DNA from: Myotis daubentonii | Lineage: Eukaryota; Chordata; Mammalia; Chiroptera; Vespertilionidae | Direction of reading: 5' to 3' | Assembly: GCF_963259705.1 (NCBI RefSeq) | Contig: NC_081853.1 | Coordinates: 1,364,001-1,428,000 of the forward strand | Length of the DNA: 64,000 nt | In this document: piece by piece, positions 10,876 to 22,724 of the stretch | Layout of the letters: the number at the start of each line of letters is the position of its first letter | Position numbering within the stretch: the stretch's first letter is position 1 | The notes under the pieces: generated by a model | Databases searched by the model: none | Told to the model about the DNA's origin: nothing | The model's input: the letters and a program-made list of their open reading frames with translations, nothing else | Translations under genes and position numbers: made by a program

Positions 10876-11945
10876 TAGCAAAATAAAAAGCTTCTGCACA
10901 GCAAAAGAAACCATCAACAAAACAACAAGAAAGCCCACTGCATGGGAGAACATATTTACCAATGATATCTCCAATAAAGGTTTAATCTCCAACATTTATA
11001 GGGAACTCATACAACTTAACAAAAAGAAGATAAACAACCCAATCAAAAAATGGGCAACTGACCTAAAGAGACACTTTTTGAAAGAGGACATACATAAGGT
11101 TGAGAGATATATGAGAACATGCTCAAAGTCACTAATCATCCAAGAGATGCAAATCAAAACGACAATGAGGTACCATCTCACACCTGTCAGAATGGCTATC
11201 ATCAACAGATCTACAAATGACAAATGCTGGTGAAGATGCAGAAAGAGGGGAAAGAGGAACCCTCATTCACTGCTGGTGGGAATGCAAACAGGTGCAGCCA
11301 CTGTGGAGAACAGTACGGAGTTTCCTCAAATAACTAAAAATGGAACTCCCATTTGACCCAGTGACCCCACTTCTAGGAATATATCCCAAGAAACCAGAAA
11401 CACCAATCAGAAAGGATATATGCATCTCTATGTTCATAGCAGCACAATTTACAATAGCTAAGATTTGGAATCAGTCTAAGTGCCCATCAGCAGATGAATG
11501 GATTAAAAAACTTTGGTACATCTACACAATGGAATACTACACTGCTGTAAAGAGGAAGGAACTCCTACCATTTGCAACAGCATGGATGGAGCTGGAGAGC
11601 ATTATGCGAAGTGAAATAAGTCAGTCAGAGAAAGATAAATACCACATGCTGTCACTCATTTGTGGGTTATAATGAACAACATAAACCGATGAACAAAAAC
11701 AGATGTAGAGACAGATAAGCATTGATCAGATGCTCAAAACTTGGAGAGAAAGCAGGGGAGGGGGAGGGGGAGGGGGAAAGATCAACCAAAGGACCTGTAT
11801 GCATGCATATAAGCTTAAGTGATGGATGTGGACAACAGGGGGTGAGGGTGAGTGCAGGATTGGGGGGATGAGGAGACATTGGTGGGATAAGGACACATTT
11901 GTAATATCTTATACAATAAAGGAGAAAAAAATAAAGATAAAACCC

Positions 11946-12395
11946 ATAAAAAAAAGCCCATACATATTCTGTCAACAATAGACCCACTTCAGACTGAAAG
12001 ACAAAAAGAGACTGAAAGTAAAGGGATGAAAAAAATATTGCATGCAAATGGAAATGAAAAGAATGGGGTTAGCAATAATTATATCAAACAAAATAGACTT
12101 TAAAACAAGGGCAGTTACAAGAGACAAAGAAAAACATTACATAATGATAAAAGGGATCAATTCAACAAGAGGCTATTAACTGTTGTAAACATCTATGCAA
12201 CCAACTTAGGAGCACCAAAATACATAAAGCAAATATTGATGGACATAAAAGAAGAGAGCGGGCCTGCCCAGAGTGGCTCAGTTAGTTAAGCATCATCCTG
12301 TGCATGGAAAAGTTACCAGTTCTATTCCTGATCAGGGCACATGCCTGCATTGTTGGTTGAATCCCTGGTCAGGGCACGTATGGAGAGCAGCCAAT

Positions 12396-12456
<61 letters not shown>

Positions 12457-12784
12457 TCCATCCCACCCTCCCTTTCTCCCTTCTAAGCATGTCCTCAAGT
12501 GAGGATTAAAAATAAACCAGAAAACAACAGTAACATAGTCATAGTGGGGCATTTTAACATCTACTGACATCAATGGATAAATTATCCACGTAAATTTAAC
12601 AAGAAAACAGTGGCCTTGAATGACACATTAGACTAGATACAGCTTAACTGGTGTTTCCAGGACACAGAAGTAGCAGGATATACTTTCACATGCACATAGA
12701 AAATCGTCCAGGATGGACCACATTAACATGTGGCTACAAAAAAGCCTCAACAAATATAGATTAAAATCATATCAAGAATTTTCT
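11946..12784 (+). mobile_element. Old L1 ORF2 endonuclease fragment
   Basis: Diverged L1 sequence matching the ORF2 endonuclease region (compare 4440-4900) with several stops. It is split by an older SINE at 12260-12512. No functional frame remains. Confidence 0.7.
12260..12512 (+). mobile_element. Older tRNA-derived bat SINE with (TC)n tract
   Basis: A tRNA-like head ('gagtggctcagttagttaag'), a long (TC)n tract at about 12402-12452, and an end 'cctcaagtgaggatta'. The same terminal motif marks the older SINEs at 20297, 33175 and 54168, so this is a family distinct from Ves. Confidence 0.7.
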
Positions 12785-13682
12785 CCAAGCAGATTAAAAA
12801 TGGTGGCAGAGTAAATGGATGCTTCAAGGACCTGCTCCCAGGAACAAACTGGTATTACAACTAAAATACAGAAAAACTTCCTGAACAATCAATGGAAAAC
12901 TCGCAGGAGAGAACCCTGATACCGAAAGTGGGGACCACATAGAGGCTGGTAGGAGGGGTGGAGGGTGAAAGGGCTGGCCAGGCTCCCACAGACAGCAACT
13001 GAATTCGGGGAGAGATATCTCAGCTGTGAGGCGCTGCTGCTGAGAACTCTGGGATCTAATCCCCAAGCTGGACCCACAGCAGAGAGCACCAAACTGAGGA
13101 GTTGTGAAAAGCAGTGGGGTGCTGTCTGCTAGGGAGTAACAGCTGAAAATTCAGGCATTCTCTTAAAGGGCCAATGCACAAAATTCCTTGGGGAGCCTCC
13201 TACCTTGTGCTCTGGCAGAGGGAGGGTGAAGTGGACTGGAGCTGTGAGAGCAGAACCCAGGGCTGGGGACTCAGAGGATAGAACTCAGAAGGCAGACATC
13301 CTGTTTCCTGGTCTGAGTCATTCCCTCACACATCTTTCCCACATAGACATCTGCCTTGCCTGGGGGGATGACAGTTGACACACCCTATTGGGAATACACC
13401 TTGCCCTGAGGCCACTTAAGAGATTAAAAATAACAATTAGCCTCCACGCTGAAGCAACTGATCCACACTATTGATAAAAAAAACCCTTGCCACTCCTGAG
13501 GACAATTGCCTGGGGGCAATTCAAGTCGGAATCCTATAAGTCTGTAGACATGGGCAGTCTCTGGAGGCTTTGAGTCTATGCCTGATCCAATTAATCAGAA
13601 ATAGCCTTTTACACTGTCTTTCACTAGAGATTGAGAGGTGTAGAGGATCTACCTAATACATAATCACAAACCCAAACAGGAA

Positions 13683-14750
13683 ATGAGGAGACAAAGAAAC
13701 AACCCCCAAATGAAAGAACTAGAGAATTCTCCAGAAGAGATAGATGAAGCAGAGATAAGAAATTTATCTGAGCCCTAACCAGTTTGGCTCAGTGGATAGA
13801 GTGTCAGCCTGCGGACTCAAGGGTCCCGGGTTCGATTCTGGTCAGGGGCATGTGCCTTGGTTGCAGGCACATACCCAGTGGGGAGTGTGCGGGAGGCGGC
13901 TGATTGATGTTTCTCTCTCATTGATGTTTCTGGCTCTCTATCCCTCTCCCTTCCTCTCTGTAAAAAATCAATAAAATATATTTTTTTAAAAAATAAATTT
14001 ATCTGAATCAGAATTCAGAGTAATGATGGTAAAAATGCTCAATAGCATGAAAAAAGATATAGTAACTATGAAAAAAGAACAGTCTGAGATAAAGAATGAT
14101 AACAGAAATAAAGAACACATTGGAAGGAATACACAACAGATTAGAAGACAGAGTTGAAAATATCACTCAATCAGAGAACCAAAATGAAAAAAAAAAAACA
14201 ATTAAAAAACAGGAGGACAGCTTAAGGGAGCTGTGGGACAATGTGAAACGTAACAATATTAGAATAGCAGGTGTGCCAGAAGAGGCAAAAAGGGAGAAAG
14301 GCATAGACAACGTGTTTAAAGAAATAATGGCAGAAAACTTCCCTAACCTGGTAAAGGAATAAGTCACATAAGTTCAGGAGGCACAGAGAACCCCAAAAGA
14401 AGAACCCAAACAGACCACGCCCAGACACATCATAATTTAAATGCCAAAATTAAAGGCAAAGAGACAATTTTAAAGGCAGCAAGAGATAAGAAAACTGTTA
14501 CCTACAAAGGACTTCCCATAAGGCTGACACCTGATTTCTCATCAGAAACTCTACAGGACAGAAGGGAATGGCATGAGTTCCTCAAGGTAATGGAAAGCAA
14601 GGATCTGAGACCAAGATTACTATATCCAGCAAAGTTATCATTCAAAATAGATGGTCAAATAAAGAGATTCCCAGACCAAAAAAAAAAAAAGGCTAAAGGA
14701 GTACACCACCAGCAAGCCAGGATTACAAGAAATGCTAAAGGGATTGCTGT
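13683..14750 (+). pseudogene. L1 ORF1 remnant split by a SINE
   Basis: ATG at 13683 begins an ORF1 N-terminus (MRRQRNNPQMKELE). A Ves SINE interrupts it at 13772-13994. The coiled-coil and start of the RRM are open at 14096-14362 and the C-terminal part is at 14590-14750. Stops and frameshifts separate the pieces. Confidence 0.75.
13772..13994 (+). mobile_element. Ves SINE with 12-bp TSD
   Basis: Complete Ves SINE with A-box region 'ttggctcagtggatagag', B-box region 'gggttcgattc', and an AATAAAATATATTTTTTT-type tail. Flanked by the duplication AAATTTATCTGA (13760-13771 and 13995-14006). Confidence 0.9.
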
Positions 14751-14797
14751 AGTGAGAAAAATAAACAGAGAGAGAAACCTAGGCAAACAGAATTTAA

Positions 14798-17001
14798 ATG
14801 GCAGTAAATAAGTACCTATCAATAATAACCCTAAATGTAAATGGATTAAATGCTCCAATCAAAAGGCATAGGGTAGCTGAATGGATACAAAAACATGACC
14901 CAATTGTATGCTCTCTACAAGAGACCCACCTCAAAACAAAAGACACACACAGGATGAGAGTGAAGGGATGGAAATTTTTTTTTTTTCATGCAAACTGAGA
15001 AGAAAAAAAAGTGGGAGTAGCAATTCTCATACCCAACAAAATAGACTTTAAATGAAGGCCATCACAAGAGACAACAAAGGTTACTACAAAATACTAAAGG
15101 GATCGATCCAACAGGAGGATATGACCCTGGTAAACATATATGCACCCAATATAGGAGCACCTAAATATATATAATTAAAAAACACTTCTAGAGGACTTTA
15201 ACAGAGAGATTGACAACAGTACAATCATAGTAGGGGACTTTAACACCCCTCTGACTTCACTGGATAGATCTTCCAGAAAAAACGTAACAAAGAAACAGAG
15301 ACTCTAAAGGACACACTGGATCAGATGGATTTAATTGACATTTGTAGAACATTTCACCTCAAAGAGGCAGAATATGCATTCTTCCCAAGTGCACATCATC
15401 ATTCCCAAAGATAGACCACATGTTAGCACACAAAACAAATCTCTACAAGTTCAAGAAGATTGAAATCATATCAAGCATCTTCTCAGATCACAGTGGAATG
15501 AAATTAGAAATCAACTACTGTAAAAACACCCCAAAACATTAAAACACATGGAGGCTACATAGCATGTTATTAAACACTGAATGGGTTATCAACGAGATTA
15601 AGAAAGAAATAAAAAACTTACTGGAAACAAATGAAAATGAACGCACAACAACCAAAAATCTCTGGGAAACAGCAAAAGCAGTCCTGAGAGTTCATAGCAC
15701 TACGGGCCTACCTCATAAAACAAGAAAAATCAGCAATAAATTATTTGACACTACAACTTAAAGAACTACAAGGAGAACAACAAGAAAAGCCCAGACTAAG
15801 TAGAAGGAAGGGAATAATAAAGAGTAGAGCAGAAATAAATAATATAGAGACTAAAAACAATACAATAAATCAATGAAATCAAGAGCTGGTTCTTTGAAAG
15901 GATAAACAAAATTGGTAACCCATTAGTCAGACTCATCAAGAAACAAAGCAAGAGGACCCAAATAAACAAAATCAGAAACAAAAGTAGAAAAGTAACCACT
16001 AACACCATAGAAATACAAAGGATTATAAGAAAATACTATGAACACCTATATGCCAACAAGCTGGACAATGTGGATGAGATATACAAATTCCTAGAAAAAT
16101 ACAATCTCCCAAAACTGAATCAGGAAGAATAAAAAAACCTGAATAGGCAAATAATAACTGATGAAATAGAAGCAGCAATCAAAAACCCTAGGTCCAGATG
16201 GCTTCTCAGGGGAGTTTTAAACCAAACATTCAAAGAACTAACACCTATACTCTTCAAACTATTTCAGAAAATCCAAGAGGAAGGAACACTTCCAAAGTCT
16301 TTTTATGAGGCCAGTATTATCCTAATTCCAAAACCAGATAAAGACACTACAAAGAAAGAGAATTACAAGCCAATATCCCTGATGAACATAGATGCTAAAA
16401 ATCCTCAACACAATATTAGCAAATCGGATCCAGCAATATATTAAAAAGATAATACACCATGATCAAATGGGATTTATTCGAGGGATGCAAGACTGGTACG
16501 ATATTCCCAAATCAATAAACCTGATACATCAGATAAACAGATTGAAAGACAAAAATCACATGATCATATCAATAGATGCAGAAAAAGCACAAGACAAAAT
16601 CAAACACCCATTTTGATAAAAACTCTCAGCAAAGTGGGAATCGAGGGAGTATATCTCAACAGGAAAAAGGCCATATATGACAAACCTACAACCAATATCA
16701 TACTCAATGGGAAAAAAATAAAACCATTTCCCCTAAGAACGGGAACAAAACAGGGGTGCCCACTTTCACCACTCCTGTTCGACATAGTACTGGAAGTGCT
16801 AGCCATAGTGATCAGAAGAAATAAAAGGCATCCAAATTGGATAATAAGGAATAAAACTGTCATTATTTGCAGATGACATGATATTGTACACAGAAAACCC
16901 CAATGACTCCATCAGAAACTACTAGACTTAATGAATAAATTTGGTAATGTAGCTGGTTACAAAATCAACACCCAGAAATCTATGGCTTTTTTATAAACCA
17001 A
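14798..17001 (+). pseudogene. L1 ORF2 remnant, 3' truncated
   Basis: Shows the endonuclease start (LNVNGLNAPIKRHRVAEWI at 14828 onward), the RT motifs GFIRGMQ and [13 protein letters not shown] (16470-16800) and FADDM near 16870, across many frameshifts. Ends at the Helitron junction. Confidence 0.8.
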
Positions 17002-17117
17002 ATAGAGGCCTGGTGCACAAAATTCATGCATTGGAGGGGGGTCCCTCAGCCTGACCTGTGCCCTCTCACAGTCCAGGAGTCCTCGGGGGATGTTCAACTG
17101 ATGGCTTACGCCCATCA
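17002..17117 (-). mobile_element. Helitron 3'-end fragment
   Basis: Begins with a mutated CTAG (ATAG), the hairpin 'gcctggtgcacaaaattcatgca' and the usual subterminal sequence through 'gatggctta', after which sequence changes abruptly to ERV env. Its 5' end is missing. The fragment bridges L1 and ERV sequence. Confidence 0.7.
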
Positions 17118-18352
17118 AATGTATGGCGCAGGCTCTTAACAAGAGTGATTACTTTGCATGCACTGCTGGATGGCCACAAGTGCAGGTAGTTCCATTTCTT
17201 CTTGGATGGGGTACTGATCCGGCAGGATGTATTGCAGGCTGGCCTTGTATCAAGACAAGGATGCATGGGGAAATGAGACCTGTACGAGTGTGTCCTTGCT
17301 CTTTCCCACTTTGTGAAGATCAGACCCTGGGGGCAATCCCCTCTTTCTCTATAGAGAATGTGGACTATTCCTCTCGCCTCTCTAGGCAGGGGCAGAATTC
17401 ACTAGACCCCTTGGGAGAGCTGACCACTTGCACCAATGTCTTAAACATCACGAATGGGTCAAACATTGGCAATTACTCGGCTCTCTGCATACTCCAGGCT
17501 GATGTCTGGTGGTATTGTGGGGAAAGGAACCTCCATAACTCATTACCATCCAACTGGACTGGGACCTGTGCCCTAGTTCAATTGGCCATTCCACACACCC
17601 TGGCATTCCACTGAGACTCCAGACAGAATTGTCACAGGGAATGAAGAGCAGGGACAGGATCTTTTGACTCCAATATTTATATTGATTCAATAGGAGTCCC
17701 GATGGGACTGGTCCCTAATGAATTTAAGGCCTGGAACCAGATAGCCGCTGGATTTGAGTCTACACATTTCTAGTGGTCCACTATCAGTAAAAATGTGGAC
17801 TGGATTAACTACGTCTATTATAATCAGCAGAGGTTTACAATTACACATGGGATGCTCTTCAGGTGTAGCTATTCAGTTGGATGCCACTAGCCGGATGGCT
17901 TGGGAAAACAAGACAGCACGAGACATGATACTGGCAGAGAAAGGAGGTGTCATGTTATGTTGGGAGGAAAATGTTGTACCTTCATTCACAATAACACAGC
18001 TCCCCATGGCACAATCACAAAGGCCTCTGGGGACTGACGACTTTGGCTAATGAACTGACAGAAAATACCAGCATCGATGAACCCTTCACAGGATGGTTGG
18101 AAGGATGCTTTGGAAAATGGAAAGTCTTAATAGCCTTGATTCTTACATCTCTCATCATTGCAGCAGGAGTCCTACAGCAGTAAGGTGCTGTATTATCCCC
18201 TGTGTAAGAGGATTAGCAGAGAGACTAATTGAGGCAGCTATTAACAAGCAGATGCCCATGACGTATCAGCAAAATAATTTGCTATTATTAGAAACTAAAT
18301 TGGACTCACTCTACTACGATGAGGAAAGTCAACAGAGAGCAATTTGAAAAAT
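17118..18352 (+). pseudogene. ERV envelope remnant (gammaretrovirus-type), broken
   Basis: A surface-subunit piece is open at 17123-17614 and contains NWTGTCALVQLAIP. Transmembrane-subunit pieces follow at about 17690-18350 in shifting frames: a heptad-like, asparagine-rich segment, a cysteine-containing segment near 17950, and a hydrophobic membrane anchor near 18125-18180 followed by a cytoplasmic tail. Stops (about 17612 and 18052) and frame changes make it non-functional. A polypurine tract and LTR follow. gag and pol are absent. An envelope normally mediates entry or fusion; no intact protein is encoded here. Confidence 0.75.
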
Positions 18353-18390
18353 GAAAAATACAAGTGTGAAAATAAGACCAATAAAAGTAA

Positions 18391-18410
18391 AAAGAAAAGA
18401 GGAGGGGATT
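18391..18410 (+). other. ERV polypurine tract
   Basis: Purine-rich run 'aaagaaaagaggagggga' ending directly before the LTR's TG. This is the expected plus-strand priming site between env and a 3' LTR. Confidence 0.65.
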
Positions 18411-18957
18411 TGTTAGAAATAAAGCCAGAGGTGGTCCATCTTCAAGGCAAGGCATTTAACCCGGAGGGGAAATCCTGCATGACGGCCTGTGGACGGGACA
18501 AGGCTCACGCACCTGGAAAGCCTCTGGGCAAGCAGGATGTTAGAAAGAGCCCAACCGGGGAGGATGGATCGGGATGAAGTGAGGAAGTCGTTGGATGGAT
18601 TGGGATGAAGTGAGGAAGTCGGTAAAGACTATACTGTCAGAAGGCACACACCCCAGGAGGCCTCCGGCCACAGAGACAAAGGGAGGTGGAGACAGACCAA
18701 AGCCCACAGCCACTTTTTAAATAGCCCAATAGGAAACTTAGGTGACATCCGGTAAGAGTGTACACCCCATAGTGCTCAGCCAATGAGGAACCGGGGAGGG
18801 GCTCACGCACTAGGGATAAATTGCTTATTGTAACTGCCCCAGGTGTGCCTGCATACCAGACACCTGATCTTGTAAGACATTAAAAGTTTCACTTTTGCTG
18901 CACTTCATGTCTCTGAGTCCATTATTTGAGTTTGGACAGGTGAGCACATTTCTCACA
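18411..18957 (+). mobile_element. 3' LTR of the env-bearing ERV, 547 bp
   Basis: Starts TGTTAG after the polypurine tract and ends TGAGCACATTTCTCACA. Contains CCAAT-like motifs near 18720-18785, a weak TATA-like GATAAA near 18814 and an ATTAAA signal at 18879. No matching 5' LTR is in the window, so the provirus is 5' truncated. Confidence 0.7.
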
Positions 18958-20296
18958 CAATTCAACTGTGCTCTTTATGAACCAATTCTAAGAATTTCCT
19001 CTAGAGGTACACACACACACAAACACACACACACACACACCCTGATAGTTTTGTTGCTTAAATATTTCAGCCTTGAGATGGGTACAATAAGGCAAAACCC
19101 CATTCATTCATAACAATTGGAATAAGTTAACTTGTTCAGATGTCTAAAACTTGAAGATTCTTTCCCTTTGTTTTGTTCAGTCTTAGGCAGTTATGGGCTG
19201 TGTTTACATTTCTGATCATCTGTTAGAAAGGCCTTGGAAAGTTACTGAGGAGGCTTTAAACTCCTATTTGACTGAAAAATCAGCTTACAGTTGTGCCAAA
19301 TTCCTGATCAGAGTTATTAAATTTTTTGAAATATCTTGTCAGGTTTCAGGCAGGACAAACATTAAGAAATGTTAAAGTACCTACTCAGATGGCCAGTTTC
19401 TTTTTTGAATTCTTTTACAGAAATTATCTTTATCTTTTAGAAACTTCTGCTTATCAATTAAAGAATGTATTTCATTGTTCCCAAGAGGATTGGATCCCTG
19501 ACCTTATGAAATCTTTTTCTATGACAAACTGCATAGCAGGCAAAGGCAAGGAAGAGAAACAAAAGACCCTTCACTTTCCCCTATTGTTTCTTCTTTCAAA
19601 TATGTGATTGTACTAACTCTTTCCATATGAAAGAATTCTCCTCATTTAAGGAAAAAAAAAGTTAACCAAAAACAAAAACAAACAAACAAAAAAAGAGCTT
19701 GCAACCAAATGAGTACTCCTTCATCAGGGAAACCCTGTGAGCTACTTATCCCCATGGCGCTTCTTACAAGAGTCAGAGCTCTGAAATGCCCCTCCTCCCT
19801 GTGAGGTGGCAGCTCCTGCACACTGCACACCCGCACCAGGACAGTCACCCCAGGACAGTCACCCACAACCTGAGGGAAAAACCCTCCTGGTCTCCACCGA
19901 AAAGGAGGGACTTCCAAACCTCAGAGGGCTTCTTTAGTGAAGGAGAAAGTGGCCCATGGAAGCCAGGAGCACACAAGAGGCTCTGTTGGTACCACACCTG
20001 GTTCCAGGGGATGCTAGTCCATGAAGGTGAAGCCATTTCAGATCCCACTCCTACAATCAGACACGTTAACCTAAAAATCAAAGCCCAGACTGAAAGGAAA
20101 TAACCATTTATTTGAGATTTTAAAAATAGCTATTTGGGAAGCACAATTCAGGCAGAAACCCAAATAGTGCTCCAACGGGGAGACAGAATCAAGGCAAGGT
20201 GTATCTATGAGAAAGGGAAGGGGGACAATTACATCAGTAGAGGGAAAGCGCTGCTATTGGCGCAGAAAACACAGTGACACTGATTCTAAAAAATGT
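18958..20296. other. Unassigned non-coding stretch
   Basis: Contains a (CA)n run at about 19008-19040 and an A-rich low-complexity stretch near 19650-19695. Short frames at 19193 and 19326 show no recognisable domain. No repeat identified otherwise. Confidence 0.5.
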
Positions 20297-20518
20297 GTGT
20301 TTTTTTGAATCCTCACCTGAGGATATTTTTTCCACTGATTTTTTAGAGATAGTGGAAGGTAGAGGGAGGAGGGGAGGGGGGAGAGAGAAACATCCATGTG
20401 AGAGAGACACATTAATTGGTTGCCTCCTGCTTGGCCCCAACTGGGCTGGGAATCAAACCCATGACCCTTCGGTCCATGGGCCGATGTTCTAACCATTGAG
20501 AAATCTGACCAGGGCAAG
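20297..20518 (-). mobile_element. Older tRNA-derived SINE (antisense)
   Basis: Reads on plus as 'cctcacctgaggatatttttt', an A/G-rich tract, then the reverse complement of a tRNA-like head ending 'gaccagggc'. Same family as 12260 and 33175. Confidence 0.7.
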
Positions 20519-20963
20519 AATGTTTTTAATTTTTAGTTTGGTAGTCACCAGTTGGTGGCCATAATATGTGCTTTCTTGTTATCCTTGTAAACAGTCCTTT
20601 GGGACACAATCTTGATTTAGACCCGGTTCAAAGGTTATTTTGCCCTGTTTTAATATTGCAGAAAGTTGAGGCATAAGACATGCAAGGCAATTCCCCTAGG
20701 ATGATAGCTCTGATTCCATTTTAAAGTGACACTGTTGACATTTTTTTTTCACAGAACTTATAACTTGTGTAATTGACCACTAATTGTAAATGCAAAACTA
20801 AAGTGAACTATAACTTGCAATAAAACACCACCAACAAAACCCTCTTTACATATAGTTGGAGCTATCAGTATTTTGTGATACAGCAGATGCAATACTTAAT
20901 AATATATTTCTTATAAATAACAGCAGCAATGAACTATACAGTCTGTTTATCTGTGTTGCAATC

Positions 20964-21000
<37 letters not shown>

Positions 21001-21370
21001 GCCAATCCCACAATAAAATATCTAGAAAGTTCATAGCTTTTTGTAAAGTGCTTTTAATTTAGAGTTTCCACGTGGATAGCATAGCTTCAGTATCAGTTAA
21101 TGTTCTTGCATTAATAATTTAAAAATATTAATGCTTATGACCTACAGGAACAAGGGCCCTTGGTAATTATAAAGATTCTTTCTAGAGAAGCTAATTTGGA
21201 ACGATCTAGCCAAAGGCCTATCTCAAGGAACCTTTTGAGGGCTTTCCTAATTCCAAGTTTGTAACAATTCAATTACAATGTTGAGTGCCTATTATTTGTA
21301 AAGCTCAGTATGGCCCAAAGCAGAGAAGCTTGGGCTCATAATGTGAAAGAAGTTGGGTAGGTGGTGATAT
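20519..21370. other. Unassigned stretch with (TG)n
   Basis: AT-rich intergenic sequence. A perfect (TG)n microsatellite lies at about 20968-20999. No gene or named repeat seen. Confidence 0.5.
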
Positions 21371-21585
21371 TAGAGGGAGTCAGTTCTGTAGAATTTTAGA
21401 GCCTGGACCTAGAAATCAGAATCACTGGGTTTCAATTTCCCTTTCACCACTCACTAGCTGTGTAATCCTTTGCAAACCAGGGGACATATAATGCCTACTT
21501 TATAGATCTGTCAGGAGGGGGAAATAAGATCAGTATAAATGATTGTGTACAGTGCTGGCACATATAAGTATTCAGTTAATCTCTG
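21371..21585 (+). mobile_element. MIR (ancient tRNA-derived SINE)
   Basis: Shows the MIR core 'cactcactagctgtgtaatc', a 'ttgcaaa' segment, and the 'tgctggcacatataagta' end, all diverged. MIRs predate the placental radiation. Confidence 0.75.
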
Positions 21586-22101
21586 TGCTACACAAGACCT
21601 CTTATTTTGTCTTTATCAAAACTCCCAGATTTAAGCAGAGTGTTTTTTATTTTATTTGTTCCAGTTAATGCATTTTTTCTGAATCCTAGTTAATTTCCAG
21701 TACTCATGAAAAATTGGAGGTTGACAAAGCTTTTGAGGTTATCTGGTCCACTGTCTGAGGACAGGACATTCCCCCCTCCTTCACTTATACTTAAAACCAG
21801 GAAATAAATGCCGTGTCCTGCATTATTGTAGCTATTATTGGAATAACATGATATAAAATGAGAGGAAATATATGTAGGCAAAGAGATTAATTGGAGAGGT
21901 TCTGGGAGAGTATGAGGAGCATAGACTAAAGGGAAGAGAAGGAAAAATGAGACAGGGAAGAGGACTTCAAACAAGTCTAAGGAGAAAATTCAAGACAGGG
22001 GAAAGTATAGAGGGACTGTAATTTGTCAATGCAGGCACTAACTGGGTTTAAGAGTCAGACATTCTGGGTTCTGATAATTGTAAAATACATGATTATTATA
22101 A
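21586..22101. other. Unassigned intergenic stretch
   Basis: Low-complexity AT-rich DNA and unique sequence before the hAT element. No gene seen. Confidence 0.45.
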
Positions 22102-22109
22102 GACTAGAG

Positions 22110-22620
22110 CAGGGGTGGGCAACCTTTTTGTGAGTGCATGCCAAAACAAGCAAAATCTCTGACTCAAAATTCTTCTGCGTGCCAACCCTAACTTTTTGAG
22201 AACATGTTACGCCTACTTGATAGCTCTTAAGGTGTACGTATGTGAAGAACCTTGAAGAAATAATAAAATTCATTCAAGTGACAAAAACACAGTATATGAT
22301 GGTGAAAAATACATTTATTTTTAATGTATACATGTACACTGATAGTCCGACAGAAAACTTTATGACTCCGTTTGATATTATCAGTGGGACTTTCCTGCTG
22401 CATCACTGATGACAGAGATTTTACATCAGGTTTATATTTCGTGACCTTCAGAGATATGCACGAGCTACTACTTTCATCCGTCAGGCTACTCCTATTAGGA
22501 GACTTAACAAAATTCATCACCGAGAACAAAGATTCACAAGTGTATGTGGATGAAAACATAGAAAGTAACGCTGTTGCAAAGTTTTTTAAACAGAAAAAAA
22601 ATTTTCTGGAACAGGAACAA
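22110..22620 (-). mobile_element. hAT transposon fragment with transposase C-terminus
   Basis: Begins with the hAT terminus CAGGGGTGGGCAACC after GACTAGAG; AACTAGAG occurs at 22621-22628, a 7/8 match that may be the target duplication. The minus strand from about 22559 to 22390 reads a hAT dimerisation-region motif (CESLFSVMNFVKS). The right terminus lacks a clear inverted repeat. It shares sequence with the element at 30892-31624. Confidence 0.65.
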
Positions 22621-22724
22621 AACTAGAGTCTGCAGCCGCCCTGGTGATTTAGAACTGTTTTGTTAGGCAGACTCAGCCCCTGAGAGCCAGGTCAAAGAAG
22701 GGGGGGCTGAATGCCTGAGCTGCC

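Larger units (their letters stand above)
4331..11672 (+). pseudogene. L1 ORF2 remnant (endonuclease and reverse transcriptase), interrupted
   Basis: The endonuclease start is at 4331, with 'CCLQETHL' near residue 37, and the frame breaks near 4570. The reverse transcriptase part is open from 5407 to the HAL1 insertion and contains [23 protein letters not shown] and [13 protein letters not shown]. After the HAL1 it resumes at 8352 with the catalytic FADD motif, then a poly-A expansion near 8811-8830 breaks the frame. After the Helitron, the C-terminal part runs 10876-11672. L1 ORF2 nicks DNA and copies L1 RNA in place. The apparent 440-codon frame 5407-6729 is an accidental run of ORF2 into the HAL1 leader. 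Confidence 0.85.
1738..11945 (+). mobile_element. Full-length L1 retrotransposon (decayed, with two nested insertions)
   Basis: Order is 5'UTR (1738-3412, GC-rich, with repeated segments near 2290, 2550 and 2860), ORF1 remnant (3413-4282), ORF2 remnant (4331-11672) and 3'UTR (11673-11945) with a polypurine/G-rich tract at 11755-11790 and AATAAA at 11914. A HAL1 (6430-8334) and a Helitron (9310-10875) are inserted in ORF2. Removing them leaves about 6.7 kb, the size of a full L1. The 5'UTR resembles the reverse complement of 37.8-38.18 kb, the 5' end of another L1 here. Frameshifts and stops make it inactive. Confidence 0.85.
12785..17001 (+). mobile_element. Older L1, 3' truncated
   Basis: The 5' end 'aaaaatggtggcagagtaaa' matches the 5' end of the antisense L1 near 59110. 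5'UTR 12785-13682, ORF1 remnant 13683-14750 (split by a Ves SINE), ORF2 remnant 14798-17001. The L1 stops in the reverse-transcriptase region, shortly after FADD, where a Helitron end begins. Confidence 0.8.

Noticed and set aside
11755..11790. G-rich run as a special regulatory G-quadruplex
   Set aside because: G-rich polypurine tracts are a usual feature of L1 3'UTRs, so it is not notable by itself.
13790..13850. tRNA-like sequence with A and B boxes
   Set aside because: It is the head of a Ves SINE with poly-A tail and target duplications, not a tRNA gene with a cloverleaf.
19193..19607. Two overlapping short frames in unique DNA
   Set aside because: No recognisable domain, no splice context or conservation evidence available; most likely random.
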